From: an uncultured Eubacteriales bacterium | Lineage (GTDB): Bacteria > Bacillota > Clostridia > Oscillospirales > Oscillospiraceae | Assembly: GCA_902475855.1 (NCBI GenBank) | Contig: CABSBF010000081.1 | Location: 1 to 7,145, forward strand | Direction: 5' to 3' | Length of the DNA stretch: 7,145 nt | Shown here: piece after piece, positions 1-5,681 of the stretch | Layout: every line of letters starts with the position of its first letter | How positions within the stretch are numbered: the stretch's first letter is position 1 | Notes under the pieces: model-generated | Told to the model about the DNA's origin: nothing | The model's database searches: none | The model's input: the letters and a program-made list of their open reading frames with translations, nothing else | Program-made: the position numbers and the translations under genes

Positions 1-70
1 TGGACAGCGCGCAGCCGCTCAGCAGCGCAAGCGAGGCGGCAAGTGCCGCAAAAAGTAATATCTGACGCAT
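1..70 (-). CDS. Lipoprotein, N-terminal signal peptide only (partial, runs off window start)
   Basis: Read on the minus strand, an ATG at 70-68 opens a frame that runs off the left edge, giving 23 residues: MRQILLFAALAASLALLSGC followed by ALS. This is a textbook lipoprotein signal peptide: a basic residue at position 2-3, a hydrophobic core, and the lipobox LSGC with the acylated cysteine at residue 20. The start is supported by a GGAGG ribosome binding site (plus-strand 77-81) and a strong promoter further upstream. The mature protein should be anchored to the outer face of the membrane. The function cannot be read from this fragment. Lying divergent to a PerR/ferritin pair makes a substrate-binding lipoprotein of a metal transporter plausible, but that is inference from context only. 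Confidence 0.75.
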   Translation of the reverse strand, partial: MRQILLFAALAASLALLSGCALS

Positions 71-86
71 AATTGACCTCCAATGC

Positions 87-138
87 AACTGTGTTCACTG
101 CCGATACAGTTTGTACTGTGACTATAACAGGCACAGTT
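87..138. promoter_or_regulatory. Cluster of CTGT/ACAG half-sites, probable operator of the lipoprotein gene
   Basis: The clearest dyad is ACAGT-TTGT-ACTGT at 106-119, lying across the predicted transcription start. It sits inside a larger symmetric set: AACTGTG at 87-93 and CACAGTT at 132-138 are perfect reverse complements, and ACTGTG occurs again at 115-120. TACA and TGTA occur at 105-108 and 112-115, three bases apart, which recalls but does not match the TACA-n2-TGTA boxes of the CopY/BlaI family. Placement over the -10 and start suggests repression. The regulator is not identifiable. Confidence 0.45.
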
Positions 139-149
139 CGGTGTGTCAA
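121..149 (-). promoter_or_regulatory. Sigma-A-type promoter of the lipoprotein gene
   Basis: On the minus strand there is a perfect -35 TTGACA (plus-strand 144-149), a 17-nt spacer, and a -10 TATAGT (plus-strand 121-126). An A-rich tract (complement of the T-runs at 151-169) lies just upstream of the -35 and could act as an UP element. The transcript would start near 114 and leave a leader of about 45 nt before the ATG at 70. Confidence 0.75.
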
Positions 150-189
150 GCTTTTTTTTCATTTTTTCAACGTAAGCCCTTCATAGCTG

Positions 190-217
190 TTGACAACAGG
201 GTGAATATGCGTATAAT
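190..217 (+). promoter_or_regulatory. Consensus sigma-A promoter of the perR-ferritin unit
   Basis: A perfect -35 TTGACA (190-195) and a perfect -10 TATAAT (212-217) are separated by 16 nt. Transcription should start near 224, giving a leader of about 38 nt to the ATG at 262. This promoter is strong by sequence and divergent from the lipoprotein promoter at 121-149. An operator-like dyad directly follows the -10. Confidence 0.8.
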
Positions 218-219
218 GA

Positions 220-248
220 AAAACAAGAATAAGAATAGTTCTTGTTTT
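220..248 (+). promoter_or_regulatory. Probable Fur/PerR-type operator in the perR leader
   Basis: AAAACAAGAA (220-229) and TTCTTGTTTT (239-248) are perfect 10-bp inverted repeats around a 9-nt centre. Within them the 19-mer AAGAATAAGAATAGTTCTT (225-243) reads as two direct AAGAAT hexamers, one base, and one inverted hexamer. This is the same forward-forward-x-reverse layout as the classical Fur box, although the bases differ from the B. subtilis Per box. The element covers the predicted transcription start and ends one base before the GGAGGAGGG ribosome binding site (249-257), so binding would block transcription. As RNA, the hairpin would also abut the ribosome binding site. Autorepression by the downstream PerR is the natural inference. 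Confidence 0.6.
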
Positions 249-261
249 GGAGGAGGGCAGT

Positions 262-660
262 ATGCCGAAATACGCAGAGGAGATATTGGCCACCGTCACG
301 GAGCTTCAGCGGCATCCCACGGCGGAGCAGGTGTTCATGGAGATGAAAAAGGAGCATCCCAGCATCGCCATTGGCACCGTGTATAAGCATCTGAACGCCT
401 TGGCGGAGGAGGGTCTGCTGCACCGCATCACGGAGTCGGGTTCGCCGGACCGGTACGACCGAACGGAACGGCACGATCACTTGATTTGCAGTCGGTGCGG
501 GAAAATCGCGGACGTTCACCTGCCGGATATGCAGAGCCAGATCGAACGGGCGCTGGGACGGGAGATCCTCTCATATGACCTTAAGATCCGGTATATCTGC
601 CCCACCTGCAAGGAAAAGGAAAAAGACAACATCATAGAGGAGGAACATCATGAACGCTAA
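262..660 (+). CDS. perR: PerR-type Fur-family transcriptional repressor (short form)
   Basis: This encodes a 132-residue DNA-binding repressor that senses metal and, in the PerR branch, peroxide. The winged helix carries HPTAEQVF (18-25) and IGTVYKHL (37-44). The regulatory metal ligands of B. subtilis PerR (H37, D85, H91, H93, D104) align with H18, D66, H71, H73 and D84. The structural zinc site aligns with C76, C79 (CSRC) and C113, C116 (CPTC). Aspartate at 84 (KIADVH) favours PerR over Fur. The protein lacks about 18 N-terminal residues relative to B. subtilis PerR, including the TPQR segment. An in-frame stop at 217-219 rules out a longer form. I chose ATG 262 because the ribosome binding site (249-257) lies inside the longer TTG-started reading. 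The stop overlaps the ferritin start by 11 bp, so the two are co-transcribed and probably translationally coupled. Confidence 0.88.
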   Translation: MPKYAEEILATVTELQRHPTAEQVFMEMKKEHPSIAIGTVYKHLNALAEEGLLHRITESGSPDRYDRTERHDHLICSRCGKIADVHLPDMQSQIERALGREILSYDLKIRYICPTCKEKEKDNIIEEEHHER

Positions 661-1159
661 TGTATCGAGGCTGCTCAACGAGCAGATCAACAAGGAGTTC
701 TACTCCGCCTATCTGTATCTGGACTTTGCCAACTACTACGCCGCCGTCGGACTGGACGGCTTTGAGAACTGGTACCGGGTACAGGCGCAGGAGGAGCGGG
801 ATCACGCCATGCTGTTCTATCAGTATTTGCAGAATAACGGCGAGGGCGTCACCTTTGAGGCTATCGCAAAGCCGGAGTGGGAACGAGGCGACCACATGAC
901 CCCGCTGAAAAAGGCGCTGGAGCATGAGAAGCTGGTCACCGCCAGCATCGACGCCATCTACGCCGCCGCATACGAGGTCAGGGACTTCCGCGCCATGCAG
1001 ATGCTGGACTGGTTCATCAAGGAGCAGGGCGAGGAGGAGAAGAACGCCGCCGACCTCATCACCAAGATGGAGCTGTTCGGCGGTGACAGCAAGGGGCTGT
1101 ATATGCTCAACAGCGAGCTGAAGGCACGGGTCTACACCGCGCCCTCGCTGGTGCTGTAA
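650..1159 (+). CDS. ftnA: Bacterial non-heme ferritin
   Basis: This encodes a 169-residue cytosolic iron-storage protein. The family forms 24-subunit shells that oxidise Fe(II) and store the mineral. By alignment to E. coli FtnA, the ferroxidase ligands are E16 (INKEFYSAYLYL), E49 and H52 (QAQEERDHAM), E93 (EHEKL), Q126 and E129 (EQGEEEK). All are present, so the enzyme centre should work. The usual EQHEEE is EQGEEE here, with the histidine replaced by glycine at 127. Length and the C-terminal GLYMLNSEL match the family. The ribosome binding site GGAGG (639-643) lies within the end of perR, and the ATG overlaps the perR stop. Placement behind PerR fits peroxide- and iron-linked control of iron sequestration. 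No heme-ligand methionine of the bacterioferritin type is evident. Confidence 0.93.
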   Translation: MNANVSRLLNEQINKEFYSAYLYLDFANYYAAVGLDGFENWYRVQAQEERDHAMLFYQYLQNNGEGVTFEAIAKPEWERGDHMTPLKKALEHEKLVTASIDAIYAAAYEVRDFRAMQMLDWFIKEQGEEEKNAADLITKMELFGGDSKGLYMLNSELKARVYTAPSLVL

Positions 1160-1161
1160 GC

Positions 1162-1177
1162 CCCGCGCGTCTGCGGG
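1162..1177 (+). terminator. Short GC hairpin just after ferritin
   Basis: CCCGC (1162-1166) pairs with GCGGG (1173-1177) around a 6-nt loop and is followed by CTTTC. It begins two bases after the ferritin stop. The stem is short and the T-run weak, so it is at best an auxiliary terminator. Confidence 0.35.
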
Positions 1178-1191
1178 CTTTCGCATCAGGC

Positions 1192-1225
1192 AAAAGGCAG
1201 ACTGCATACAGGTGGCCTGCCTTTT
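1192..1225. terminator. Rho-independent terminator-like hairpin after ferritin
   Basis: AAAAGGCAG (1192-1200) and CTGCCTTTT (1217-1225) form a perfect 9-bp stem. The 16-nt interior can form a further CTG/CAG mini-stem (1202-1204 with 1209-1211). The TTTTCTT tail follows, and the stem starts with AAAA, so it could work in both directions. It closes the perR-ferritin unit. Confidence 0.65.
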
Positions 1226-1235
1226 CTTCCACCAG

Positions 1236-1257
1236 ACAGTTAGATGAGACTAACTGT
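1236..1257. promoter_or_regulatory. AGTTAG-n6-CTAACT dyad upstream of the long gene string (copy 1)
   Basis: ACAGTTAG (1236-1243) and CTAACTGT (1250-1257) are perfect 8-bp inverted repeats with spacer ATGAGA. The same core recurs at 6548-6565. TTAG-n6-CTAA spacing is contained within the DtxR/IdeR consensus, in which two overlapping dyads are merged, so a metal-dependent DtxR/MntR-family repressor is a reasonable guess. A TATAAA lies just downstream (1259-1264) but is too close to the ribosome binding site (1269-1274) to be a confident -10. Confidence 0.5.
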
Positions 1258-1283
1258 GTATAAAACAGAAAGGACTTCAGAAC

Positions 1284-1442
1284 TTGAACAAGGAAAAGGA
1301 GATCGAAACCGTTACCCTCATGGTGCGCCGGTATTGTTGGGGCGTGCATGGGACAAGGGGCGAGGCGCTTTGTCCGGCGTGCAATGCACTGCTGGAATAC
1401 GCCAGAGAGCGGCGGGACAGATGCCTGCACGGGAAAATTTAG
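1284..1442 (+). pseudogene. YgbA-like (nitrous oxide-stimulated promoter family) protein, truncated
   Basis: This frame starts at TTG 1284 behind AAAGGA (1269-1274) and encodes 52 residues before a TAG at 1440-1442. The residues match the N-terminal half of the YgbA family: KEIETVTLMVRRYC, then HGTRGEALCPAC (CxxC at 30-33), then LLEYARERRDRC. Full members are about 100 residues, with a second Cys/His cluster and a conserved C-terminal region. Those are missing here. After the stop the same frame continues for 18 codons to 1499 and ends in MRQKIKKR, which resembles the family's MREKI segment, so a nonsense mutation plus loss of the middle and end is likely. Relatives in enterobacteria are induced by nitric oxide. 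ATG 1320 is an alternative start. It lies directly after the dyad at 1236-1257 and 68 nt before the next gene. It is probably non-functional. Confidence 0.6.
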
Positions 1443-1510
1443 CGGCACTTTGAATCCTTTCCGAGAGGCACAATGCGGCAAAAAATAAAGAAGAGATAAG
1501 GGCAACGGCT

Positions 1511-2125
1511 ATGAAAGAACGAAAGACCTTCTGGGACAAAAATGCCGGTCGTTACGACCGCTTTATGCGAAAGGATCGGGCGGCGTATGAGGAGATGTAT
1601 ACGCTGATCCGACCGGTCGTGAAAGCCAAGACGGTGCTGGAGCTGGCGACCGGCACGGGATTGATCGCAAAACACATCGTAAACGCGGCGGCACACATCG
1701 AGGCGACGGACGCCTCCCCGGAGATGATTGCCGAGGCAAAACGGAACAACCGATCGGCGAAGCTGCATTTTTCCGTGCAGGATATGTTCCGCCTGCCCTA
1801 TGCGGACAAGTCCTTCGATGTGGTGATCGTATCCAACGCACTGCACATCGTGCCGCAGCCGGAGAGGGCCCTTGCAGAGATCCGCCGGATGCTGAAGGAC
1901 GACGGCGTGCTCATCGCGCCCACCTTTACCCATGCGGGAAACTCGTTTTCCGGCAAGGTCAAGGCATTTTTCATGAAGCTGGCGGGATTCCCCCTCCACA
2001 GCAGGTGGACGAGCGAGGAATATCTGTGCTTCCTGCAGCAGAACGGCTGGACGGTGCGGAAAAGCGCTGTTCTAAAGGCGTCCTTCCCGCTGGCCTATGC
2101 AGAATGTGTGAAATCGGAGGTGTGA
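1511..2125 (+). CDS. Class I SAM-dependent methyltransferase (UbiE/Methyltransf_11 type)
   Basis: This encodes a 204-residue cytosolic enzyme that would transfer a methyl group from S-adenosylmethionine to an unknown acceptor. Motif I is VLELATGTG (42-50), and the acidic residue that binds the SAM ribose is D67 in TDASPEM. The post-motif region reads DMFRLPYADKSFDVV (91-105), followed by SNALHIV. The C-terminal third (GNSFSGKVKAFFMKLAGF) probably shapes the substrate site. Length is normal for the family and no defect is visible. The ribosome binding site is weak (AAGGG, 1498-1502), and the start lies 68 nt after the broken YgbA frame. The stop is 4 nt from the next methyltransferase, so the two are co-translated neighbours. 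The substrate cannot be deduced. Confidence 0.88.
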   Translation: MKERKTFWDKNAGRYDRFMRKDRAAYEEMYTLIRPVVKAKTVLELATGTGLIAKHIVNAAAHIEATDASPEMIAEAKRNNRSAKLHFSVQDMFRLPYADKSFDVVIVSNALHIVPQPERALAEIRRMLKDDGVLIAPTFTHAGNSFSGKVKAFFMKLAGFPLHSRWTSEEYLCFLQQNGWTVRKSAVLKASFPLAYAECVKSEV

Positions 2126-2129
2126 TAAG

Positions 2130-2735
2130 ATGTCATTTTTTGAGAATACCAGAAAGCCTGTGGGGCTTGGCGGGAAAATCATGGTCGCCATGATGAATCT
2201 GGGTCACAGTCCCGTGGCACGGTGGGGGCTTCGGTTTCTGAATGTCGCGCCGGACGCCAGGGTGCTGGACTGCGGCTGCGGCGGAGGGGCGAACATCAAG
2301 AGACTTCTGAAAAAATGCCCGGAGGGTATTGTCAAGGGCATCGACTATTCGCCCGTCAGTGTGGAGAAATCCAAAAAGGTCAACGAGGCCGCCATAGCGG
2401 AGGGACGCTGCGCCGTTCTGCAAGGCAGCGTGGCGGATATGATGTTTGCGGACGACTGGTTTGACACCATTACAGCCTTTGAAACCGTCTATTTCTGGCC
2501 TGATCTGCCTCGGTGCTTCCGGGAGGTCTATCGGGTGCTGAAGCCCGGCGGGACATTACTCATCTGCAACGAAAGCAACGGCGATACGGACAAGGACAGG
2601 AAGTGGACGGAAATCATCGGCGGCATGACCATCTACAAGGACGCCGAGCTAAAGGTGTATTTGGAACAGGCGGGCTTTCACGATGTGCAGATACGCAAAA
2701 AGAAAAGTTGGCTCTGCATTACGGCGCGGAAATGA
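2130..2735 (+). CDS. Class I SAM-dependent methyltransferase (second, different subgroup)
   Basis: This encodes 201 residues. Motif I is VLDCGCGGG (45-53), the acidic SAM ligand is D72 in GIDYSPVSVEKSK, and the family's later motif is RVLKPGGTLLICNE. The core is complete and the length normal. It is only distantly similar to the preceding methyltransferase (GCGGG versus ATGTG in motif I and a different N-terminus), so this is not a recent tandem duplication. Cysteines 48 and 50 sit in the SAM loop. The ribosome binding site GGAGG (2116-2120) lies in the end of the upstream gene, 4 nt separate the two frames, and 15 nt lead to the next gene. It probably acts on a small molecule. The substrate is unknown. 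Confidence 0.88.
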   Translation: MSFFENTRKPVGLGGKIMVAMMNLGHSPVARWGLRFLNVAPDARVLDCGCGGGANIKRLLKKCPEGIVKGIDYSPVSVEKSKKVNEAAIAEGRCAVLQGSVADMMFADDWFDTITAFETVYFWPDLPRCFREVYRVLKPGGTLLICNESNGDTDKDRKWTEIIGGMTIYKDAELKVYLEQAGFHDVQIRKKKSWLCITARK

Positions 2736-2750
2736 GGGAGAAGCAGACAG

Positions 2751-3452
2751 GTGAAAGACAAGAAGCTCCTATTCGACCGCAAATGCCATGTGCTGTATTC
2801 CAAGCCCTGCAAGAAAGAAATACGGGCAAAAATCGCCTTGCACTACTCAGAAGCAGAGCGGGAGGCGGTTTGGGAACGGGTACAGCGGCAGTATGCGGAC
2901 TTCCTCTCCGACTGGCGTACCGATTTGGGCGGCAAACGGAACTTCCACAACGGCGTAGGCGGCACCTACGACTGCATCGCCATCATGAGCTACTACACAG
3001 TCTGCAAAGCCGTCACATCCTTCCGCGAGATCGAGGAGATGGAGGAAAACCTGATCCTGCCGATCTTCCGCAGGCTGCGGTTCGTGAACTGCAACAAGCC
3101 GTTCTGGAGGAAGCTGATGTACAGGGCGTTTGTACGGGCGAAAAGCGGCTGCGACAAATGGCACGATTACGAGATGTCGGTTGCGCCTTATGAAACCGAC
3201 AAGCCTATTTATTATGAATTTACGGCGTGCCCGGCAGCGGAGTTTGCTATCCAGCACGGCCTTACGGATATTATGCCCGCCCTGTGCAATGTGGACTATG
3301 CATCCATGGAGCTGCTCCATGCCAAGCTGGTGCGGACGAACACCTGCGTGAACGGCTGCCGGTGCGACTATACCATCTGCGGCGATAAAGACCCGTATCT
3401 GAAAGAGCATCCCGAATACAGAGACGAGGCGGGCTATCGAAGAAATAAATAA
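2751..3452 (+). CDS. L-2-amino-thiazoline-4-carboxylic acid hydrolase family protein
   Basis: This encodes a 233-residue protein. The C-terminal half carries what I recognise as the ATC-hydrolase family pattern: TACPAAEFAIQHGL (158-171), MPALCNVDY (175-183), VRTNTC (194-199) and CDYTICGD (205-212). The protein is rich in cysteine (12, 20, 75, 85, 114, 134, 160, 179, 199, 203, 205, 210). The founding enzyme opens 2-amino-thiazoline-4-carboxylate on the route to L-cysteine, but many members sit in unrelated contexts and this one's substrate is not proven. GGKRNFHNGVGGTYDC (60-75) is another conserved-looking block. No signal peptide or membrane segment is seen. The start is GTG 2751 with GGGAG at 2736-2740, and no nearer ATG fits. 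It lies between methyltransferase and metal-transporter genes in the same transcript. Confidence 0.78.
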   Translation: MKDKKLLFDRKCHVLYSKPCKKEIRAKIALHYSEAEREAVWERVQRQYADFLSDWRTDLGGKRNFHNGVGGTYDCIAIMSYYTVCKAVTSFREIEEMEENLILPIFRRLRFVNCNKPFWRKLMYRAFVRAKSGCDKWHDYEMSVAPYETDKPIYYEFTACPAAEFAIQHGLTDIMPALCNVDYASMELLHAKLVRTNTCVNGCRCDYTICGDKDPYLKEHPEYRDEAGYRRNK

Positions 3453-3479
3453 TACTGCAATACAAAGGCGGTGAGACAA

Positions 3480-4256
3480 ATGGAAACCTTTCTCGGAATA
3501 CTGATCCCTTTCTTGGGAACAACACTGGGCGCGGCCTGCGTGTTCTTTATGAAAAAATCCCTTGGCGATCTGGTGCAGCGCGCCCTTGCGGGCTTTGCCG
3601 CCGGGGTGATGGTGGCGGCGTCCATCTGGAGCCTGCTGATCCCCGCCATTGAGCAGTCGGAGGGCATGGGCAAGCTGTCCTTCCTCCCTGCCTTTATCGG
3701 CTTCTGGGTCGGCGTGCTGTTTTTGCTTTTGCTTGACCATGTGATTCCCCACCTTCACGTGGGCAGCAATCAGGCAGAGGGACCGAAAAGCAGGCTGAGC
3801 CGCACCACCATGATGGTGTTGGCGGTGACCCTGCATAACATCCCGGAGGGAATGGCGGTGGGCGTGATGTACGCGGGCTTCCTTGCGGGGAATACACAGA
3901 TCACGGCGGCAAGCGCGCTTGTCCTGTCGCTTGGCATCGCCATTCAGAACTTCCCCGAGGGTGCGATCATCTCCATGCCCCTGCGGGCGGAGGGCGAGGG
4001 CAAGGGCAGGGCGTTTTTCGGCGGCGTGCTCTCCGGCGTGGTGGAGCCCATCGGCGCGGTGCTGACGCTTCTTGCGGCGCAGCTGGTGATCCCGGCGCTG
4101 CCGTATTTTCTGAGCTTTGCGGCGGGCGCCATGCTCTATGTGGTGGTGGAGGAGCTGATTCCCGAAATGTCACAGGGAAAGCACTCCAACATCGGCACGA
4201 TTTTCTTTGCCGCTGGCTTTAGCGTCATGATGACGCTGGATGTGGCGCTGGGATAG
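3480..4256 (+). CDS. ZIP-family divalent metal transporter (GufA-like)
   Basis: This encodes a 258-residue inner-membrane protein with about eight hydrophobic segments. ZIP transporters bring zinc, iron or manganese into the cytosol. The metal-binding segments are clear: HNIPEG (119-124) in TM4, QNFPEG (156-161) in TM5, VVEPIG (187-192), and VEELIPEM near the end. TM5 has Gln in place of the usual first His, as in the GufA branch. The loop before TM4 carries histidines (DHVIPHLHVG, 86-95) that may handle metal. I chose ATG 3480 rather than GTG 3471 because the AAAGG/GGTGA ribosome binding region (3464-3474) covers the latter. It follows the ATC hydrolase by 27 nt and precedes the next methyltransferase by 14 nt. 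Metal preference cannot be told from sequence. Confidence 0.93.
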   Translation: METFLGILIPFLGTTLGAACVFFMKKSLGDLVQRALAGFAAGVMVAASIWSLLIPAIEQSEGMGKLSFLPAFIGFWVGVLFLLLLDHVIPHLHVGSNQAEGPKSRLSRTTMMVLAVTLHNIPEGMAVGVMYAGFLAGNTQITAASALVLSLGIAIQNFPEGAIISMPLRAEGEGKGRAFFGGVLSGVVEPIGAVLTLLAAQLVIPALPYFLSFAAGAMLYVVVEELIPEMSQGKHSNIGTIFFAAGFSVMMTLDVALG

Positions 4257-4270
4257 GCGCGGAGGTGCTT

Positions 4271-4870
4271 ATGAAACATAAAATCGAGAAAAACACGGTA
4301 CAGGAGACGCTGATCCTCCCGCTGTATTCCCGGAAGCTGTGTTCGGAGCTGTATCCAAATCTCTATCGGGACGAGACGGCGGTGCGCCTGATCGGCCAGA
4401 TCGACTACGACTTTTCAGCGGCGGAGAAAAAGTCTCGCAGCCTGATGCAGCGTTTCGGCTCTCTGGAGGTTGCCATGCGGCAGAACGATCTGGCATGGGA
4501 GGTGCGCGACTATTTGAAGGCTCACCCCAACGCGGCGGTGGTCAATCTGGGCTGCGGGCTGGACAGCACCGGCAAGGCCTGCGACAACGGCAGCTGCAAG
4601 ATATATAATCTGGACTTTCCCGATGTCTTCGCCGTGCGCAACGAGCTTTTACCCGCCGGAGATCGAGAACAAAACATCCCCTGCGATCTGAGCGATACTG
4701 CATGGTTCAGCGAGGTTGATACATCCGGCGACGCGGTGTTCTTTGCCTCCGGCGTGTTCTATTACTTCCTGACCGAGCAGGTCAAGACGCTGGTGCAGGC
4801 CATGGCAGACGCCTTCCCCGGCAGCGTGCTGGTATTTGACGCAGCAAACCGGACGGCGGTATGGCGATGA
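4271..4870 (+). CDS. TcmP/LCM-type class I methyltransferase, C-terminally truncated
   Basis: This encodes 199 residues from ATG 4271 behind GGAGG (4261-4265). The family methylates carboxyl or hydroxyl groups (leucine carboxyl methyltransferases and tetracenomycin-type O-methyltransferases). Motif I is VVNLGCGLDS (90-99), the second SAM loop is YNLDFPDV (112-119), and VFFASGVFYYF follows. Family members run to about 270 residues. Here the match ends after VLVFDAANRTAV, then WR and a TGA at 4868-4870. The DNA that follows encodes, one frame over, the tail of a different protein (DUF3793). A deletion joining two genes explains this better than a simple frameshift, since the missing methyltransferase C-terminus is not found in another frame. 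The last strands of the fold are absent, so activity is doubtful. Confidence 0.78.
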   Translation: MKHKIEKNTVQETLILPLYSRKLCSELYPNLYRDETAVRLIGQIDYDFSAAEKKSRSLMQRFGSLEVAMRQNDLAWEVRDYLKAHPNAAVVNLGCGLDSTGKACDNGSCKIYNLDFPDVFAVRNELLPAGDREQNIPCDLSDTAWFSEVDTSGDAVFFASGVFYYFLTEQVKTLVQAMADAFPGSVLVFDAANRTAVWR

Positions 4871-5147
4871 GAGCTGCGCGCGCTGCGTGGCGCGGCTCGC
4901 CTGCCGCTTCCGCGAGAGCGGAGAGTTTCCGCACGAGGTGGGGCTGTTTCTCAGCTACCCGCCGGAGGATGTGAAGGGCTTCATCGACCACCGCGCGAAC
5001 GATTTCAAGTGCGCGGGGCTTTGGAAGGTCTACGGCGACGAGGAAAAGGCGCGCTCACTGTTCGCAAAATACAAAAAATGTACGGAGATCTACTGCGCAC
5101 TCTGGCAAAGCGGCTCGAAGCTGGAGCAGCTTGCCGTTGCAGTTTGA
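4836..5147 (+). pseudogene. DUF3793 family protein, C-terminal remnant
   Basis: From about codon YGDES (4860 onward) this frame reads as the C-terminal half of a DUF3793 protein: RFRESGEFPHEVGLFLSYPP, EDVKGFIDH, then FKCAGLWKVYGDEEKARSLF, AKYKKCTEIY, and LEQLAVAV at the end. Whole proteins are about 190-200 residues, and roughly the first half is missing. The frame has no convincing start: TTG 4836 has no ribosome binding site and lies within the methyltransferase frame. The two conserved cysteines FKC and KKC remain. The function of DUF3793 is unknown to me. It often lies beside flavodoxin and iron-uptake genes in Clostridia, and here too a flavodoxin follows after 36 nt. This supports an originally intact DUF3793-flavodoxin pair whose 5' part was lost by deletion. 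Confidence 0.72.
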
Positions 5148-5183
5148 TCATATAAAATCATTAAAAGAAAGGAACTTACAAAC

Positions 5184-5606
5184 ATGAAAACTGCTGTTGT
5201 TTACTGGAGCGGTACGGGCAATACGGAGGCAATGGCGCGTGCCGTTGCCGAGGGCATGACCGCCGCGGGCGCAGAGGCTGTGCTGCTCACGCCCGCCGAG
5301 GTCGCACCCGGCGATCTGAACGCCTACGGTGCCATCGCCTTCGGCTGCCCCGCCATGGGCAGCGAGGTGCTGGAGGAAATGGAGTTCCAGCCGATGTTCG
5401 ATGCCTGCAAGCACAGCCTCGGCGGCAAGCGCGCGGCGCTGTTCGGCTCCTACGGCTGGGGCGACGGCGAGTGGATGCGCAGCTGGGAGAAGGACTGCGG
5501 CGACGCGGGGCTGAACCTTGTGTGCGAGAGCGTCACCTGCTGCGACGCGCCCGACGATGCGGCGCTTGAAGCCTGCCGCGCCTTGGGTAAGGCGTTGGTG
5601 GAATGA
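5184..5606 (+). CDS. Flavodoxin (short-chain)
   Basis: This encodes a 140-residue FMN-binding electron carrier of the cytosol. The phosphate loop is SGTGNT (9-14), the first FMN-flanking loop is FGCPAMGSE (53-61), and the second is GSYGWGDGEWM (88-98) with aromatic residues to stack on the flavin. Length matches short-chain flavodoxins, and no extra loop is present. Flavodoxins replace iron-sulfur ferredoxins when iron is scarce, which fits the metal-related surroundings. The start ATG 5184 follows GAAAGGA (5167-5173). The 36-nt gap after the DUF3793 remnant is AT-rich and holds a TATAAA (5151-5156), but no good -35 is seen, so it is probably read through from upstream. A 14-bp hairpin 75 nt downstream ends the transcript. 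Confidence 0.92.
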   Translation: MKTAVVYWSGTGNTEAMARAVAEGMTAAGAEAVLLTPAEVAPGDLNAYGAIAFGCPAMGSEVLEEMEFQPMFDACKHSLGGKRAALFGSYGWGDGEWMRSWEKDCGDAGLNLVCESVTCCDAPDDAALEACRALGKALVE

Positions 5607-5681
5607 AAAATGATGCCTGCCATTGACGGTAACTTTAGCGGCAGATTGCGCGGGTTGCATTTGCCAAACAGCCTATCCGAA

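Noticed and set aside
632..1207. Minus-strand open frame of 191 codons opposite ferritin
   Set aside because: Ferritin on the plus strand has all ferroxidase residues. The antisense product shows only repeated hydrophobic Leu/Val runs and no domain.
1259..1264. TATAAA as the -10 of the gene string
   Set aside because: The transcript would start at the ribosome binding site (1269-1274), and no matching -35 is found. The same problem holds for TATAAA at 6572-6577.
1244..1453. Plus-strand frame of 69 codons starting inside the dyad
   Set aside because: It is a shadow of the YgbA-like frame. Its translation has no family features, whereas the neighbouring frame shows the CxxC pattern.
2513..3193. 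Plus-strand open frame of 226 codons crossing two genes
   Set aside because: It overlaps the end of the second methyltransferase and most of the ATC-hydrolase gene in another frame, has no recognisable motif and no good ribosome binding site.
2847..3836. Minus-strand open frame of 329 codons
   Set aside because: It lies opposite the ATC-hydrolase and ZIP genes, which have clear family motifs, and its own translation shows no domain and a low-complexity His/Ala-rich composition typical of an antisense frame in GC-rich DNA.
5145..5160. TGAT-n8-ATCA in the DUF3793-flavodoxin gap as a possible Fur box
   Set aside because: Only 4-bp arms, little resemblance to a Fur or Per box, and no complete promoter to go with it.
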